DNA of 64,000 nt from Trichobilharzia regenti (Eukaryota; Platyhelminthes; Trematoda; Strigeidida; Schistosomatidae): contig OX235264.1 in the NCBI GenBank assembly GCA_944472135.2, forward strand, positions 86,748,319-86,812,318. The letters run 5' to 3'. A program made the position numbers and the translations under genes. The notes below the pieces were generated by a model that was given only the letters and a program-made list of their open reading frames with translations, searched no databases and had not been told where the DNA came from. Below, piece by piece: positions 44,529 to 55,607 of this stretch. How positions within the stretch are numbered: the stretch's first letter is position 1; the number at the start of each line of letters is the position of its first letter.

Positions 44529-45063
44529 CTAAGGCTTAGCACTGGCATCTGATGATAGGTGGGCTACATGCTGATCAATCACAGTGACGGTCTGACAAGT
44601 ATGCATGCCTTCTGCAACTGCATCTGCATTTATTTCTACTTCACGTTGTAGTTGTACAGGACCTTTATTTAACTTAGCAGTAGTAGGCATTCCCTCCATT
44701 TCATCATGATCAACCAAAGACAACTGTGAAGTATCATGATCATTATCACGAGTATTCACTTTGCCGTCAACTTCATCATTTTCAAACTCTTTGTTAACAG
44801 CAGCAGACAATTTTGGTTCCTCCTCGCCAATCATGAAAGGTTTTATATCTTCACTCTGACTAGTAATACCTCGTAAACTTTTAGAGTCAGAACTGCACTC
44901 TGAAGCAATAACTCTATTCTGTGACACTCTATTCAACAATGGCTTACCAGTTGCAACTACAGACTTCCTGACCAAACCGTTATCGTCACACAATTCGGAG
45001 TCAGGCCTGGGGTTTACATTTAGCTTATCACTGAACTTGCTCACCGGTTCACAGTTCACTTCT
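44529..45063 (-). pseudogene. Array unit 1 gag2, C-terminal part
   Basis: Continues the gag2 frame that starts at 51497 and is cut by the CR1-clade insertion. Ends at the nonsense codon after DASAKP shared by all array units. Confidence 0.85.
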
Positions 45064-45340
45064 AATAATAATAATAATATATATTCTCATTTTTTACATG
45101 AGGGACGCCAGTTTACAGGCATCATCAATTCGATAATTTACACATAATATTAATAAGCATATTTAGTAAAGATAATATAATAAAGTACATTTTTTTCCCT
45201 AGCTATGTAGGGTACACCAATTGTATAGGCATGCATAAATATTGTTTTAATAATAATAATATATTCCTTCCTGTTTATGCAGGAACATACCTATTGTACA
45301 GGCATGGATAAGTTATTATATAAATTACACATAATTTGAT
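45064..45340 (-). repeat. Repeated 3'-end blocks of the CR1-clade element
   Basis: Three related blocks contain TTACAGGCA or TATAGGCA near 45111, 45217 and 45290, each after a short self-complementary word (CCTAGCTATGTAGG, CCTGTTTATGCAGG). Two are preceded by TAATAATAAT runs, at 45064 and 45249. Confidence 0.6.
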
Positions 45341-46580
45341 GTATAATGGACTTACAGTTTGGTTGTTCTTTCTGACATTAGAGTCAGTCGGAACAGTCTG
45401 CTATAAAGTCTGTTTGTGTAGCACATAAAGAGATATAGAAATATTGTCTTCGCATTAACAAAAAACCCAGACATCACATGAATGTAATACAGATATCTGG
45501 GAAAAATAAAGCTTGAAGTCAATTCTCCTATATAACTTTGTTGTGAACAGCACCCTTGGCTTAAAGATTATTGATGTATTATGTTGAGATCAGTGATATA
45601 TTTATTCCATTTTTCAGCAGTCTTATCGTAGTTTCATAACAGGAAAGAAATTTGATCGTGGAGGCGAAAATTAGATAAGGTCATGCTAAGTTGTTTTACT
45701 GCATCAAATGGTCCCGAGGTCGATTCCAGAATTCTCCATTTGCGCCATTTGTGTCTGCATGGCGGACTGTACTCGTAAGTTGAGTAAAATGTTGAAAACC
45801 AGTTGCTTCTTTATTTCAGATCATGAATACTCATTTACATCGTGTCCGCCAGCTTCTTTAAATGGTAGAATTGGATCGTTCCTGGAATTTGAGTGATTAT
45901 GGGATAAATGGTTTGGAATTAATCATAGCAGTTAGAATACAGTTAAACATGCAGAGAAGTACTTTTGATTCAGCAACCGGTGAATTTTTTATTCTTTTCG
46001 ATCTAGTACCAGAATAACTGCGAACCATTCCATTCAATATGTCGAATAAGGCACGCAGGAGGAGATCATTACCATGGAATGAGTCAACTTGATCTGAGAT
46101 GCAGCTTTCAGCATGTTTTCGTTATATCATAGATATCCAGGTTTATTGGCGCTGTAGAGGCAGTGATTTGGATTATAACGTATTCTACAAAGTCTCCGTG
46201 CCCATTTGAAGTATACATATGCTTTGAAAGGATTACTTTGTTGGCTCCTACCCCCACTGAGTGTTAACAACAGCTGCTGTGGGTTTATGTATTTCCTCGC
46301 CTTTTTGGATAAAACATCGCCGCATTCTTTTTGGGTAGGAGACCAGTTGGTGGATTATAAATGATATCCAAGTAACTTTTATCTTTTCATGTGGTGTTGC
46401 GGTAAGTTTCTACCTTGTTTTCTCATATTTCATTCGTATGTTGATTATGGTTCGCCCTTTGTATCAGGTAGACATAGTTTGATCGACTCTTGGTTGAATG
46501 GGTGTTATTGTCATGACTGCTGCTTTTTTGTCTGGAATTATAAATAGAGACAAAACAAACAACAGGTGTAGTCTCTGAGT

Positions 46581-49406
46581 TCATACATTAAATGGGCCTA
46601 TGATTTCTGAAACTCTTACATGGGAATTACCATTGGTATCAATTACAAACTCACTTAGTGTGTCATTAAGTGCCTTTTCAAAGGAGGCCAATGTGCTTGC
46701 TAGTCGTATTTTCTCAGGTAGTTTGTTCCATATTTGGGCATACCTAATCAAGAAAAACTTTTGCCTGGTGGCTGTTTTACATGGTTCTATAGCCACTGTA
46801 CCTTTAGTGTGCCTAAGGTTGTATCCTGTGTTACCTGAGGACCGAGTATAGTTAGCAGGGGTATACACTATTTGGTTAAGAAGCTTATAGAAGAGTAACA
46901 GATTTAGTCGCAGTCGCCTTAACCATAATGTTTCTAGTCCCAGGATTTCACATCTGGTAGAGTAGTTTGTGCCGTTATCGGTTCCGAGTACTTTTCGCGT
47001 GAAGTACCTCTGTACTCCTTCTACTTTCAGTTTGTCTTCTATGCGTGTACTGCTGAATATGAATGAGCAGTAATCTAGGAGTGGGCGCACACATACCTTG
47101 TACAGTAGTATTCTGGACTCGTTTCTGTAGAAGTTCCTGAGTAGGAAACCAATAAGCCTTCGTGATTTCGACACTTGATTCGAGATATGCTCTGAAAATG
47201 ATAGATTGTGTGAATATTTCAGTCCTAGGTCTAGTACAGATTTGAGTCTGGGGATTTTGTGGCCCTGAATTGCTAGGTTGAGGTCAAGGTTGGAACAGCC
47301 TATGCAGAGCCATCCACACTTTTCAACATTAAACTCAAGTCTCCACGTGTCACACCATCTATCCATTTTTGCTAATTCTTCATGTATGGAGTTCATAGTT
47401 GGGCCGATATCTGTATTTGTGCAGGTATATGTCACCTTCAAGTCATCTGCATACAGTATTGGCTTGCCTATACTAAAACATTCACATATACTGTTTATGT
47501 ATATAATGAAAAGAAGGGGTCCCAATACACTCCCCTGGATGACACCACTGCTGATTGGTCTAGGTCTGGAGGTCATTGAGCCAACTTTAGTTGTCTGATT
47601 CCTGTCATACAGAAATGATTTTATCCAATTGTAGAGGGGGTTGCGTATCCCTAGTGAGCATAGCCTACCGACTAACAGACTATGTGGGACTCTGTCGAAG
47701 GCTTTCCTTATATCGAAATAGAGGATAATCACTAGCTCTCTCCTATCTCTTCTATAGGTGACTTCGTTGAAAAAGTCTATATGGCAAGTGACGCAAGATC
47801 TTTTCTTGAGGAATCCGTGTTGTGACAGGTTGATGAGTTTATGTTTTAGAAAGTAGTCTGACATTTGGTCTTTGATTACTTTCTCCATGATCCTTGATAT
47901 GACTGGTGTTATATTGATAGGCCTATAATTACATGCACTAGTTTTGGCCCCTCCTTTATGCTTAGGTAATATATATGTGTTTTTCCAAGTTTCAGGGTAG
48001 GTTTCGGTCACTAGTGAGATATTAAATATTCTAAGTAATAATACAATCATATCCGTACCACCGTTTTTGTATATGACGGATGGTATATCGTCTATCCCAC
48101 AACTACTGTTAGCTTTTAATGTCCTTACCGCCGATGCTATATTTTGTATATTAAAGTTTATTTCACCTAACTTGTAGTTATTTTTGCAGGTTATGTCGAG
48201 AATTGGGGACGGATGTGCTTTGGTGTTATTGGAGAACCACTCACTCAGGAGTTCACTAATGATCTGGGGATCATCATAAATTATATCTTCGTGTTCTAAA
48301 TGACTGATATTGTTTTCTTCACCCTTCTTCATCCGTTTTTGCAAGATTTTGCAGAGTTCCTGGGTTTTAGAGGTGCCCTCTAGGGCTTTATTTTCCTCGA
48401 CTTGTGCTTTCATTTTATGTCTCTCATCTAAATTTTTAAATATTTCGTGTATCAGGTGTAATGCATTAAATTCTTTGTATAAATAAAATCTCCTTTTTAG
48501 TTTCCTTAGTTTTATTCGCGTTTTGCGATCTATGAACAGAGTTGGTGTCTTTAGGGCAGATTTCAGGGGTGCGATTGTGTCTCTTACCGAACTGATTGTC
48601 TTGTAGAAGGTATTTAGTATTACTTCTAAGTTATTATTGGTGAAGTATTCACCCCAGTCTGAGCTTCTCAAGAGCGTTGGTAGGAATTCCCAGTCGGCAT
48701 TTCGATAGTCCCTATATTGATAGTAAACCGGGGAACTCTTAGGTGTGTGTTTAGTTGTTAGTTGTAAGGGTAGGGTGCAGTACAGTATGTTGTGGTCACT
48801 GTTGTCGAGTTTATCCCTCACCTCTATCGAGATCGGCTCTATTTTGTGACAGAGGATTAAGTCGAGTATATTGTTGTGTCGTGTTGGGAGGCGTACGCAC
48901 TGCTTCCATCCTCCTACATCTATGGCTTCTAGGATCACCTCGTAGGTTCTCGGTCCAGTGCAGGTATCCCAGTTCACTCCAGGGAGGTTGAAATCGCCAC
49001 AAACTAGTTTGTAGTCGAATTCCAGCTTAGGTACAACCTCTAGTATTTCTCCGATAACCGTATCAGTCGTTATAGGGCTGTTAGGGGCTCTGTATATACA
49101 TCCCACAAGAATGTTATTTTCATTCGTGTGGATGCTTATCCACTTGGATTCTGGGAGTTTGTCGATAGTTAGGTTTGTAAAGGTATTGGAGTTAGTGGAT
49201 TTAGAGGCATATATTAGACAGCCTCCTCCTCTCTTGTCTGCTCTGTCATTCCTGTGGATGTTATAGTTATCGATTATCAGCTTTGTGTCAGGTATATCAA
49301 TAGTAAGCCAAGTTTCAGTTACCAGAATCAGTGTTGGCCGCTCCATGTATACCAAGCTGCGAAGGGAAGTTATTTTGTTAAGGAGAGATCGAGCATTTAA
49401 AAGCAT
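46581..49406 (-). CDS. CR1-clade ORF2: endonuclease and reverse transcriptase
   Basis: 941 codons, open throughout. Endonuclease motifs: LLNARSLLNK, VTETWLT, RADKRGGGCLIY, VCGDFNLPGVNW and NSDHNILYC (catalytic Asp and His kept). RT motifs: NTYILPKHKGGAK, NYRPINITPVISRIMEK, LVIILYFDIRKAFDRVP (Asp), SSGVIQGSVLGPLLFIIYIN and PILYADDLKV (Asp pair). It ends with the CR1-type IWNKLPEKIRLAS block. The protein nicks target DNA and copies the RNA from the nick. The first Met falls right at the endonuclease start; the frame is open further upstream into ORF1, so initiation may be coupled to ORF1 translation. Confidence 0.95.
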   Translation of the reverse strand: MLLNARSLLNKITSLRSLVYMERPTLILVTETWLTIDIPDTKLIIDNYNIHRNDRADKRGGGCLIYASKSTNSNTFTNLTIDKLPESKWISIHTNENNILVGCIYRAPNSPITTDTVIGEILEVVPKLEFDYKLVCGDFNLPGVNWDTCTGPRTYEVILEAIDVGGWKQCVRLPTRHNNILDLILCHKIEPISIEVRDKLDNSDHNILYCTLPLQLTTKHTPKSSPVYYQYRDYRNADWEFLPTLLRSSDWGEYFTNNNLEVILNTFYKTISSVRDTIAPLKSALKTPTLFIDRKTRIKLRKLKRRFYLYKEFNALHLIHEIFKNLDERHKMKAQVEENKALEGTSKTQELCKILQKRMKKGEENNISHLEHEDIIYDDPQIISELLSEWFSNNTKAHPSPILDITCKNNYKLGEINFNIQNIASAVRTLKANSSCGIDDIPSVIYKNGGTDMIVLLLRIFNISLVTETYPETWKNTYILPKHKGGAKTSACNYRPINITPVISRIMEKVIKDQMSDYFLKHKLINLSQHGFLKKRSCVTCHIDFFNEVTYRRDRRELVIILYFDIRKAFDRVPHSLLVGRLCSLGIRNPLYNWIKSFLYDRNQTTKVGSMTSRPRPISSGVIQGSVLGPLLFIIYINSICECFSIGKPILYADDLKVTYTCTNTDIGPTMNSIHEELAKMDRWCDTWRLEFNVEKCGWLCIGCSNLDLNLAIQGHKIPRLKSVLDLGLKYSHNLSFSEHISNQVSKSRRLIGFLLRNFYRNESRILLYKVCVRPLLDYCSFIFSSTRIEDKLKVEGVQRYFTRKVLGTDNGTNYSTRCEILGLETLWLRRLRLNLLLFYKLLNQIVYTPANYTRSSGNTGYNLRHTKGTVAIEPCKTATRQKFFLIRYAQIWNKLPEKIRLASTLASFEKALNDTLSEFVIDTNGNSHVRVSEIIGPFNV

Positions 49407-49477
49407 AATTTTCAGAAAACCAGGGTTGTTGGGATAGTTAGTAGGTTTTCTTGTTACTATCCCTAACTCCTGGTTGC

Positions 49478-51154
49478 CTATGTTATGTTCGGAGGAATCC
49501 TCATATGAGACATTGTCAGCGTGTTTACTATTCCCTGGACAAATTGTGCTGCGAGGGGGGCTATTGCTTGCTGCAGCCGAAAATAATCCTGTTGCATATT
49601 TTGACTATTAGCATCCATGGGTCGGCATCTGCGTTCATCTACTGGTGATATATGGTCTGCCCTGCAATTTGGGTTGTAGTTTGCTGGACCTGGGTACCCT
49701 GTGTTAAGACTACCCTGGTAGTTGTACCTCATGGGGCTTTCATAGCCGTATGCATATTGGCTCACGTCACGTGCGTGAGTGAAGTTATTGAGGGGATCAA
49801 GTGTCGACCTGTTCTCATTATGTTGATGAGGTTTAACATATATAGTGCGGGAGTCTGGACGAGAATTTTCGTTAATATGGTGCCTATATGAGTCCCGTTT
49901 AGTGCCCCATGTATCCCGAGGATCCATTCTACGTTGCATTCCCAAGTTATGTGCGTTGTTAGGCATGTTACTTCTAGTCCGGGAAGGGGTATTCCTTCTC
50001 ATATGCTGCGTGACGTCTTTGGGAATGTGCTTCGTTACCCATGCTTTGTCATTTTTTAGACTGACACGCTGCTTATTTGACTTATTACGAGGGAGGTATG
50101 TCGAAGTCTGGGGTGGGACTCTGGGTTTTGTGGTCTTTTTTGCGGTTTCTACTGAGGGACTCTCTGGCTTGGATCCAGATTGAGTGTGGTCTGCCAGTAG
50201 TTTCTGGTCAGCCATAGTTTGTGCGTCTATGTCAACCTCATGTAGGTCAGCAGGTTTTCGAGATGTGCTCTCGTGCACTCTAAGACTGCACCCAGTGGCA
50301 CTGCTCTTACTGAGTTTTGGGTCGCTCTTACTTGCCGTTTTTTCTCCTAACACTATACACGTGACTTGCTGTGCCTCAGTGTCCGTCGACTCTTTAGCAC
50401 TGATACCAGATGTATTTCTCAGTGTTGTCAACTTTGTGTCGAAGGAGTTCTTGGTTGCTTGCCTTTGGTTTGGTGTTTTATCCGAGACTACTTTGATAGT
50501 CTTGAATTTAGTGGCAGTAGCCAGAAGATCTTCGGCCATCTTAAATCGTTCAGCTGTTATGTAGCTGTCGAACCTAAAGAGTATAGGACAAGGATACTTC
50601 AGGTCTTTTTTGCTTAGGCGAATGCACTGACAAGGTGCATTCAATAGATTTGCAGCCTTCAGCAATGAGTGCTGGACTGACTTTATGGGCTCACTATCCG
50701 GTACATTATATACTATTGCGTTTTGTTTTGAAGCCAGCCTTTTAACAACTTCGCTGGATAGAAAGTCGATGGCGTTTTCTAACTCCTTCGCATTTTCTGA
50801 GTCAGTATGAGTCATTCTAGAGGTCATATTAAAAAGCTTTAGGATTGTAGGATCCTGCATTTCTTTTTTCATACGTGAGATAGTTTCAGGTATACATTCT
50901 AGGGAACTTAATTTCGTTTTTAATTCATCTATCTGTAGCTGCATCTCTTTAATTACGCACGTTAAGTAAGAGAGCTCTACTTTTTCAGACAGAACATCTT
51001 CCACCTGTATTACAGGGGTCAGAGTTATGTTCGAGGCTTTTATGTTGGGTGAACTACTAATAATATGGGGTGGTAATGTGTTATTAGACGAGCCGGTGCT
51101 ATTTTCTAAGTTACTGGTGTTCACACGAACACGCTTTTTAGAATTTTGAACCAT
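49478..51154 (-). CDS. CR1-clade ORF1 protein
   Basis: 558 codons, open throughout. Starts MVQNSKKRVRVNTSNLENST. Residues about 60-90 (VIKEMQLQIDELKTKLSSLE) could form a coiled coil; residues about 130-230 (NAIVYNVPDSEP, CPILFRFDSYITAERFK) resemble the RRM-like RNA-binding region of non-LTR ORF1 proteins; the second half is basic and rich in Arg, Asn and Ser. Probably an RNA-binding chaperone. No PHD finger, in contrast to the ORF1 relic at 35594-36740, so the two belong to different CR1 lineages. Confidence 0.85.
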   Translation of the reverse strand: MVQNSKKRVRVNTSNLENSTGSSNNTLPPHIISSSPNIKASNITLTPVIQVEDVLSEKVELSYLTCVIKEMQLQIDELKTKLSSLECIPETISRMKKEMQDPTILKLFNMTSRMTHTDSENAKELENAIDFLSSEVVKRLASKQNAIVYNVPDSEPIKSVQHSLLKAANLLNAPCQCIRLSKKDLKYPCPILFRFDSYITAERFKMAEDLLATATKFKTIKVVSDKTPNQRQATKNSFDTKLTTLRNTSGISAKESTDTEAQQVTCIVLGEKTASKSDPKLSKSSATGCSLRVHESTSRKPADLHEVDIDAQTMADQKLLADHTQSGSKPESPSVETAKKTTKPRVPPQTSTYLPRNKSNKQRVSLKNDKAWVTKHIPKDVTQHMRRNTPSRTRSNMPNNAHNLGMQRRMDPRDTWGTKRDSYRHHINENSRPDSRTIYVKPHQHNENRSTLDPLNNFTHARDVSQYAYGYESPMRYNYQGSLNTGYPGPANYNPNCRADHISPVDERRCRPMDANSQNMQQDYFRLQQAIAPLAAQFVQGIVNTLTMSHMRIPPNIT

Positions 51155-51218
51155 CGTTATTAAAGATCAATTATTAGTAACCAATAAATGAATATAAGCG
51201 AAAACACGTGCAAAAGCG

Positions 51219-51497
51219 TCACCTGATTTGAACGTACCGGGTGATATGATATGCACCTGTATGCACCTCTTGCACACGTGTAAAACACAACCGTGTTTGT
51301 CTTGTATCTTGTAACTTATCTGTTGACGATGTACTACGAAACCTGTTACACTCACTAGATCTATATGCATTACTGGATATCATGGAGCCTTCTCGATATC
51401 CACCTCTCTGAGGCCCATTCGTCATCACTGATTCCGTTTTTCCCTCAGACTGCTCTATTCTAGGGGTGAGATTCAATATACTGGCAAATTTACTCAT
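51219..51497 (-). pseudogene. Array unit 1 gag2, N-terminal part
   Basis: Starts MSKFASILNLTPRIEQSEGK and is cut just after CFTRVQEVHT by the CR1-clade insertion, within the zinc knuckle. Confidence 0.85.
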
Positions 51498-52183
51498 AGA
51501 TTGATTGACACTATATTTACTAGTTTCAGGATATCATCAAATTTTGGCTCGATACCCTCGTCCTCCATACGGGAGCTCATCTTCACCCACTTCCTTTGCA
51601 GTCGAGTAGGTAGACGTCTTGCTATTACTTCTAGTATAAAACTCGAGTTGAGGTCACTAATGCAATTCATAGAAATCAAGGTATTCTTATAAGTCATAAG
51701 GTTATATTAAAACTCAGTATGTGCCTTGGAGTCATCTCGAATTTGACTGCCATTACCTTTGATAGCTTCGTATACGTTCCTTACAATCATCGAAGGTCTT
51801 CCAAACCTTTGACGTAATATGCTCATAGCCTCAGCGTATCCCTCATTAGGGGGCATGAGCTTACAGCACTGTATAGCTCTTGCAGAAATTTCAGTGCAAT
51901 ACCTCATAAAATACATTAACTGCATTTCATCATTTAATAAAAAACCACTTAACATGATTTCAGATTCCCTTACAAACTGTAAATAATCGGCCGGGTTTCC
52001 ATCAAAACTGCGTGGTTCAAACATAGGGAGTTTGATGTTCCTATTATCCCTGAACGGCGAAACAGTAACATCAACCATGTCATGCTTAACATCAGACACA
52101 TCGTTACAATTAACAGACAAGTCACAATGACTTACTTTCCTGTTTGCATCCAAGACACTCTGTCCCTTCTTTGACCCAGGCAT
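51494..52183 (-). pseudogene. Array unit 1 gag1
   Basis: 690 bp with one nonsense codon, TAA at codon 159 (51707-51709) after DSKAHTEF; the same frame then continues to the ATGA overlap. All array units and copy D share this stop, so they descend from one mutated parent. Confidence 0.85.
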
Positions 52184-52328
52184 TGTTGAACTTGACCCAA
52201 TTGCATAAACGTTCCAGATATTGCTTGTTCAAAGAGGACTTGACCGGCACCAGGAAAGATGAACGGTGACTATCCAAACTCTCACCAACTGTGTGAATCC
52301 GCCGGAATCTTTTTCTATCCTCAAAAAC

Positions 52329-52656
52329 TGTCAGTCTCGTCTCATTAACCGTTAATGCCCAGCTCTCGCTACGCTCGGGCCCACGCTGTTCCTTTGAGTC
52401 TCAGAAACGCTTAGTAATAACGGACGCAAAAACCAAAACACCGATCTGCTGCTTGTTATTTCTTTATTGTTACACCAATATATAAAAGGAATAAACGAAC
52501 TAAGCAAACTAAGGTTTCTGACGATGTTTCACTCTTCTTTCTGAACAGCGACCGATGAGACGATGACTGTCGTATTGATGCCTCCGCGAAAATCGGAGAA
52601 GTTGATTTTGAGCAAACAACCAGGAATTGATCGTTCAATTTTCAAATCCATTGACA
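52329..52656 (-). repeat. Array LTR 2
   Basis: 328 bp, with GAGTCTCAG at 52398. Confidence 0.9.
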
Positions 52657-52778
52657 ACCAATGACAAATGACTGTTATCGGTTGATGAAGTTAGCGGCGG
52701 ATCAGAAGCTGTTGTTGCTCGGCTTTCAGAAAATTGTCTACCTGCAAGACCACCACCACTGCCGTCTTTTACTATCAG

Positions 52779-53552
52779 CTAAGGCTTAGCACTGGCATCT
52801 GATGATAGGTGGGCTACATGCTGATCAATCACAGTGACGGTCTGACAAGTATGCATGCCTTCTGCAACTGCATCTGCATTTATTTCTACTTCACGTTGTA
52901 GTTGTACAGGACCTTTATTTAACTTAGCAGTAGTAGGCATTCCCTCCATTTCATCATGATCAACCAAAGACAACTGTGAAGTATCATGATCATTATCACG
53001 AGTATTCACTTTGCCGTCAACTTCATCATTTTCAAACTCTTTGTTAACAGCAGCAGACAATTTTGGTTCCTCCTCGCCAATCATGAAAGGTTTTATATCT
53101 TCACTCTGACTAGTAATACCTCGTAAACTTTTAGAGTCAGAACTGCACTCTGAAGCAATAACTCTATTCTGTGACACTCTATTCAACAATGGCTTACCAG
53201 TTGCAACTACAGACTTCCTGACCAAACCGTTATCGTCACACAATTCGGAGTCAGGCCTGGGGTTTACATTTAGCTTATCACTGAACTTGCTCACCGGTTC
53301 ACAGTTCACTTCTGTATGCACCTCTTGCACACGTGTAAAACACAACCGTGTTTGTCTTGTATCTTGTAACTTATCTGTTGACGATGTACTACGAAACCTG
53401 TTACACTCACTAGATCTATATGCATTACTGGATATCATGGAGCCTTCTCGATATCCACCTCTCTGAGGCCCATTCGTCATCACTGATTCCGTTTTTCCCT
53501 CAGACTGCTCTATTCTAGGGGTGAGATTCAATATACTGGCAAATTTACTCAT
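52779..53552 (-). CDS. Array unit 2 gag2 (257 aa, truncated)
   Basis: Lacks the transmembrane end present in copy C, because of a stop after SSDASAKP. The zinc knuckle has the Cys74-to-Arg change (CFTRVQEVH). Confidence 0.8.
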   Translation of the reverse strand: MSKFASILNLTPRIEQSEGKTESVMTNGPQRGGYREGSMISSNAYRSSECNRFRSTSSTDKLQDTRQTRLCFTRVQEVHTEVNCEPVSKFSDKLNVNPRPDSELCDDNGLVRKSVVATGKPLLNRVSQNRVIASECSSDSKSLRGITSQSEDIKPFMIGEEEPKLSAAVNKEFENDEVDGKVNTRDNDHDTSQLSLVDHDEMEGMPTTAKLNKGPVQLQREVEINADAVAEGMHTCQTVTVIDQHVAHLSSDASAKP

Positions 53553-54238
53553 AGATTGATTGACACTATATTTACTAGTTTCAGGATATCATCAAATTTT
53601 GGCTCGATACCCTCGTCCTCCATACGGGAGCTCATCTTCACCCACTTCCTTTGCAGTCGAGTAGGTAGACGTCTTGCTATTACTTCTAGTATAAAACTCG
53701 AGTTGAGGTCACTAATGCAATTCATAGAAATCAAGGTATTCTTATAAGTCATAAGGTTATATTAAAACTCAGTATGTGCCTTGGAGTCATCTCGAATTTG
53801 ACTGCCATTACCTTTGATAGCTTCGTATACGTTCCTTACAATCATCGAAGGTCTTCCAAACCTTTGACGTAATATGCTCATAGCCTCAGCGTATCCCTCA
53901 TTAGGGGGCATGAGCTTACAGCACTGTATAGCTCTTGCAGAAATTTCAGTGCAATACCTCATAAAATACATTAACTGCATTTCATCATTTAATAAAAAAC
54001 CACTTAACATGATTTCAGATTCCCTTACAAACTGTAAATAATCGGCCGGGTTTCCATCAAAACTGCGTGGTTCAAACATAGGGAGTTTGATGTTCCTATT
54101 ATCCCTGAACGGCGAAACAGTAACATCAACCATGTCATGCTTAACATCAGACACATCGTTACAATTAACAGACAAGTCACAATGACTTACTTTCCTGTTT
54201 GCATCCAAGACACTCTGTCCCTTCTTTGACCCAGGCAT
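53549..54238 (-). pseudogene. Array unit 2 gag1
   Basis: Stop at 53762-53764, otherwise as unit 1. Confidence 0.85.
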
Positions 54239-54383
54239 TGTTGAACTTGACCCAATTGCATAAACGTTCCAGATATTGCTTGTTCAAAGAGGACTTGACC
54301 GGCACCAGGAAAGATGAACGGTGACTATCCAAACTCTCACCAACTGTGTGAATCCGCCGGAATCTTTTTCTATCCTCAAAAAC

Positions 54384-54711
54384 TGTCAGTCTCGTCTCAT
54401 TAACCGTTAATGCCCAGCTCTCGCTACGCTCGGGCCCACGCTGTTCCTTTGAGTCTCAGAAACGCTTAGTAATAACGGACGCAAAAACCAAAACACCGAT
54501 CTGCTGCTTGTTATTTCTTTATTGTTACACCAATATATAAAAGGAATAAACGAACTAAGCAAACTAAGGTTTCTGACGATGTTTCACTCTTCTTTCTGAA
54601 CAGCGACCGATGAGACGATGACTGTCGTATTGATGCCTCCGCGAAAATCGGAGAAGTTGATTTTGAGCAAACAACCAGGAATTGATCGTTCAATTTTCAA
54701 ATCCATTGACA
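54384..54711 (-). repeat. Array LTR 3
   Basis: Starts 2055 bp after array LTR 2 and looks identical to it. Confidence 0.9.
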
Positions 54712-54833
54712 ACCAATGACAAATGACTGTTATCGGTTGATGAAGTTAGCGGCGGATCAGAAGCTGTTGTTGCTCGGCTTTCAGAAAATTGTCTACCTGC
54801 AAGACCACCACCACTGCCGTCTTTTACTATCAG

Positions 54834-55607
54834 CTAAGGCTTAGCACTGGCATCTGATGATAGGTGGGCTACATGCTGATCAATCACAGTGACGGTCTGA
54901 CAAGTATGCATGCCTTCTGCAACTGCATCTGCATTTATTTCTACTTCACGTTGTAGTTGTACAGGACCTTTATTTAACTTAGCAGTAGTAGGCATTCCCT
55001 CCATTTCATCATGATCAACCAAAGACAACTGTGAAGTATCATGATCATTATCACGAGTATTCACTTTGCCGTCAACTTCATCATTTTCAAACTCTTTGTT
55101 AACAGCAGCAGACAATTTTGGTTCCTCCTCGCCAATCATGAAAGGTTTTATATCTTCACTCTGACTAGTAATACCTCGTAAACTTTTAGAGTCAGAACTG
55201 CACTCTGAAGCAATAACTCTATTCTGTGACACTCTATTCAACAATGGCTTACCAGTTGCAACTACAGACTTCCTGACCAAACCGTTATCGTCACACAATT
55301 CGGAGTCAGGCCTGGGGTTTACATTTAGCTTATCACTGAACTTGCTCACCGGTTCACAGTTCACTTCTGTATGCACCTCTTGCACACGTGTAAAACACAA
55401 CCGTGTTTGTCTTGTATCTTGTAACTTATCTGTTGACGATGTACTACGAAACCTGTTACACTCACTAGATCTATATGCATTACTGGATATCATGGAGCCT
55501 TCTCGATATCCACCTCTCTGAGGCCCATTCGTCATCACTGATTCCGTTTTTCCCTCAGACTGCTCTATTCTAGGGGTGAGATTCAATATACTGGCAAATT
55601 TACTCAT
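54834..55607 (-). CDS. Array unit 3 gag2 (257 aa, truncated)
   Basis: Translation identical to unit 2 gag2. Confidence 0.8.
   Translation of the reverse strand: MSKFASILNLTPRIEQSEGKTESVMTNGPQRGGYREGSMISSNAYRSSECNRFRSTSSTDKLQDTRQTRLCFTRVQEVHTEVNCEPVSKFSDKLNVNPRPDSELCDDNGLVRKSVVATGKPLLNRVSQNRVIASECSSDSKSLRGITSQSEDIKPFMIGEEEPKLSAAVNKEFENDEVDGKVNTRDNDHDTSQLSLVDHDEMEGMPTTAKLNKGPVQLQREVEINADAVAEGMHTCQTVTVIDQHVAHLSSDASAKP

Larger units (their letters stand above)
45064..51258 (-). mobile_element. Full-length CR1-clade retrotransposon with two open ORFs
   Basis: The insertion is exactly 6195 bp by comparison with the uninterrupted unit (53310/53314). Minus strand: short 5' region, ORF1 (49478-51154), ORF2 (46581-49406), ~1.5-kb 3' UTR and an (ATT)n tail at 45064. 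Both ORFs are open throughout, the best-preserved element in the window. No target duplication is evident; at the 5' junction AGGTGCATA from the target is repeated directly. Confidence 0.9.

Noticed and set aside
45054..45074. Target site duplication for the 6.2-kb CR1-clade insertion
   Set aside because: Bases left of 45064 (CACTTCT) do not recur at 51258; only the local AGGTGCATA repeat is seen at the other end.
48755..48991. Plus-strand frames opposite the large CR1 ORF2 and ORF1, up to 126 codons
   Set aside because: They are antisense shadows of well-supported ORFs.
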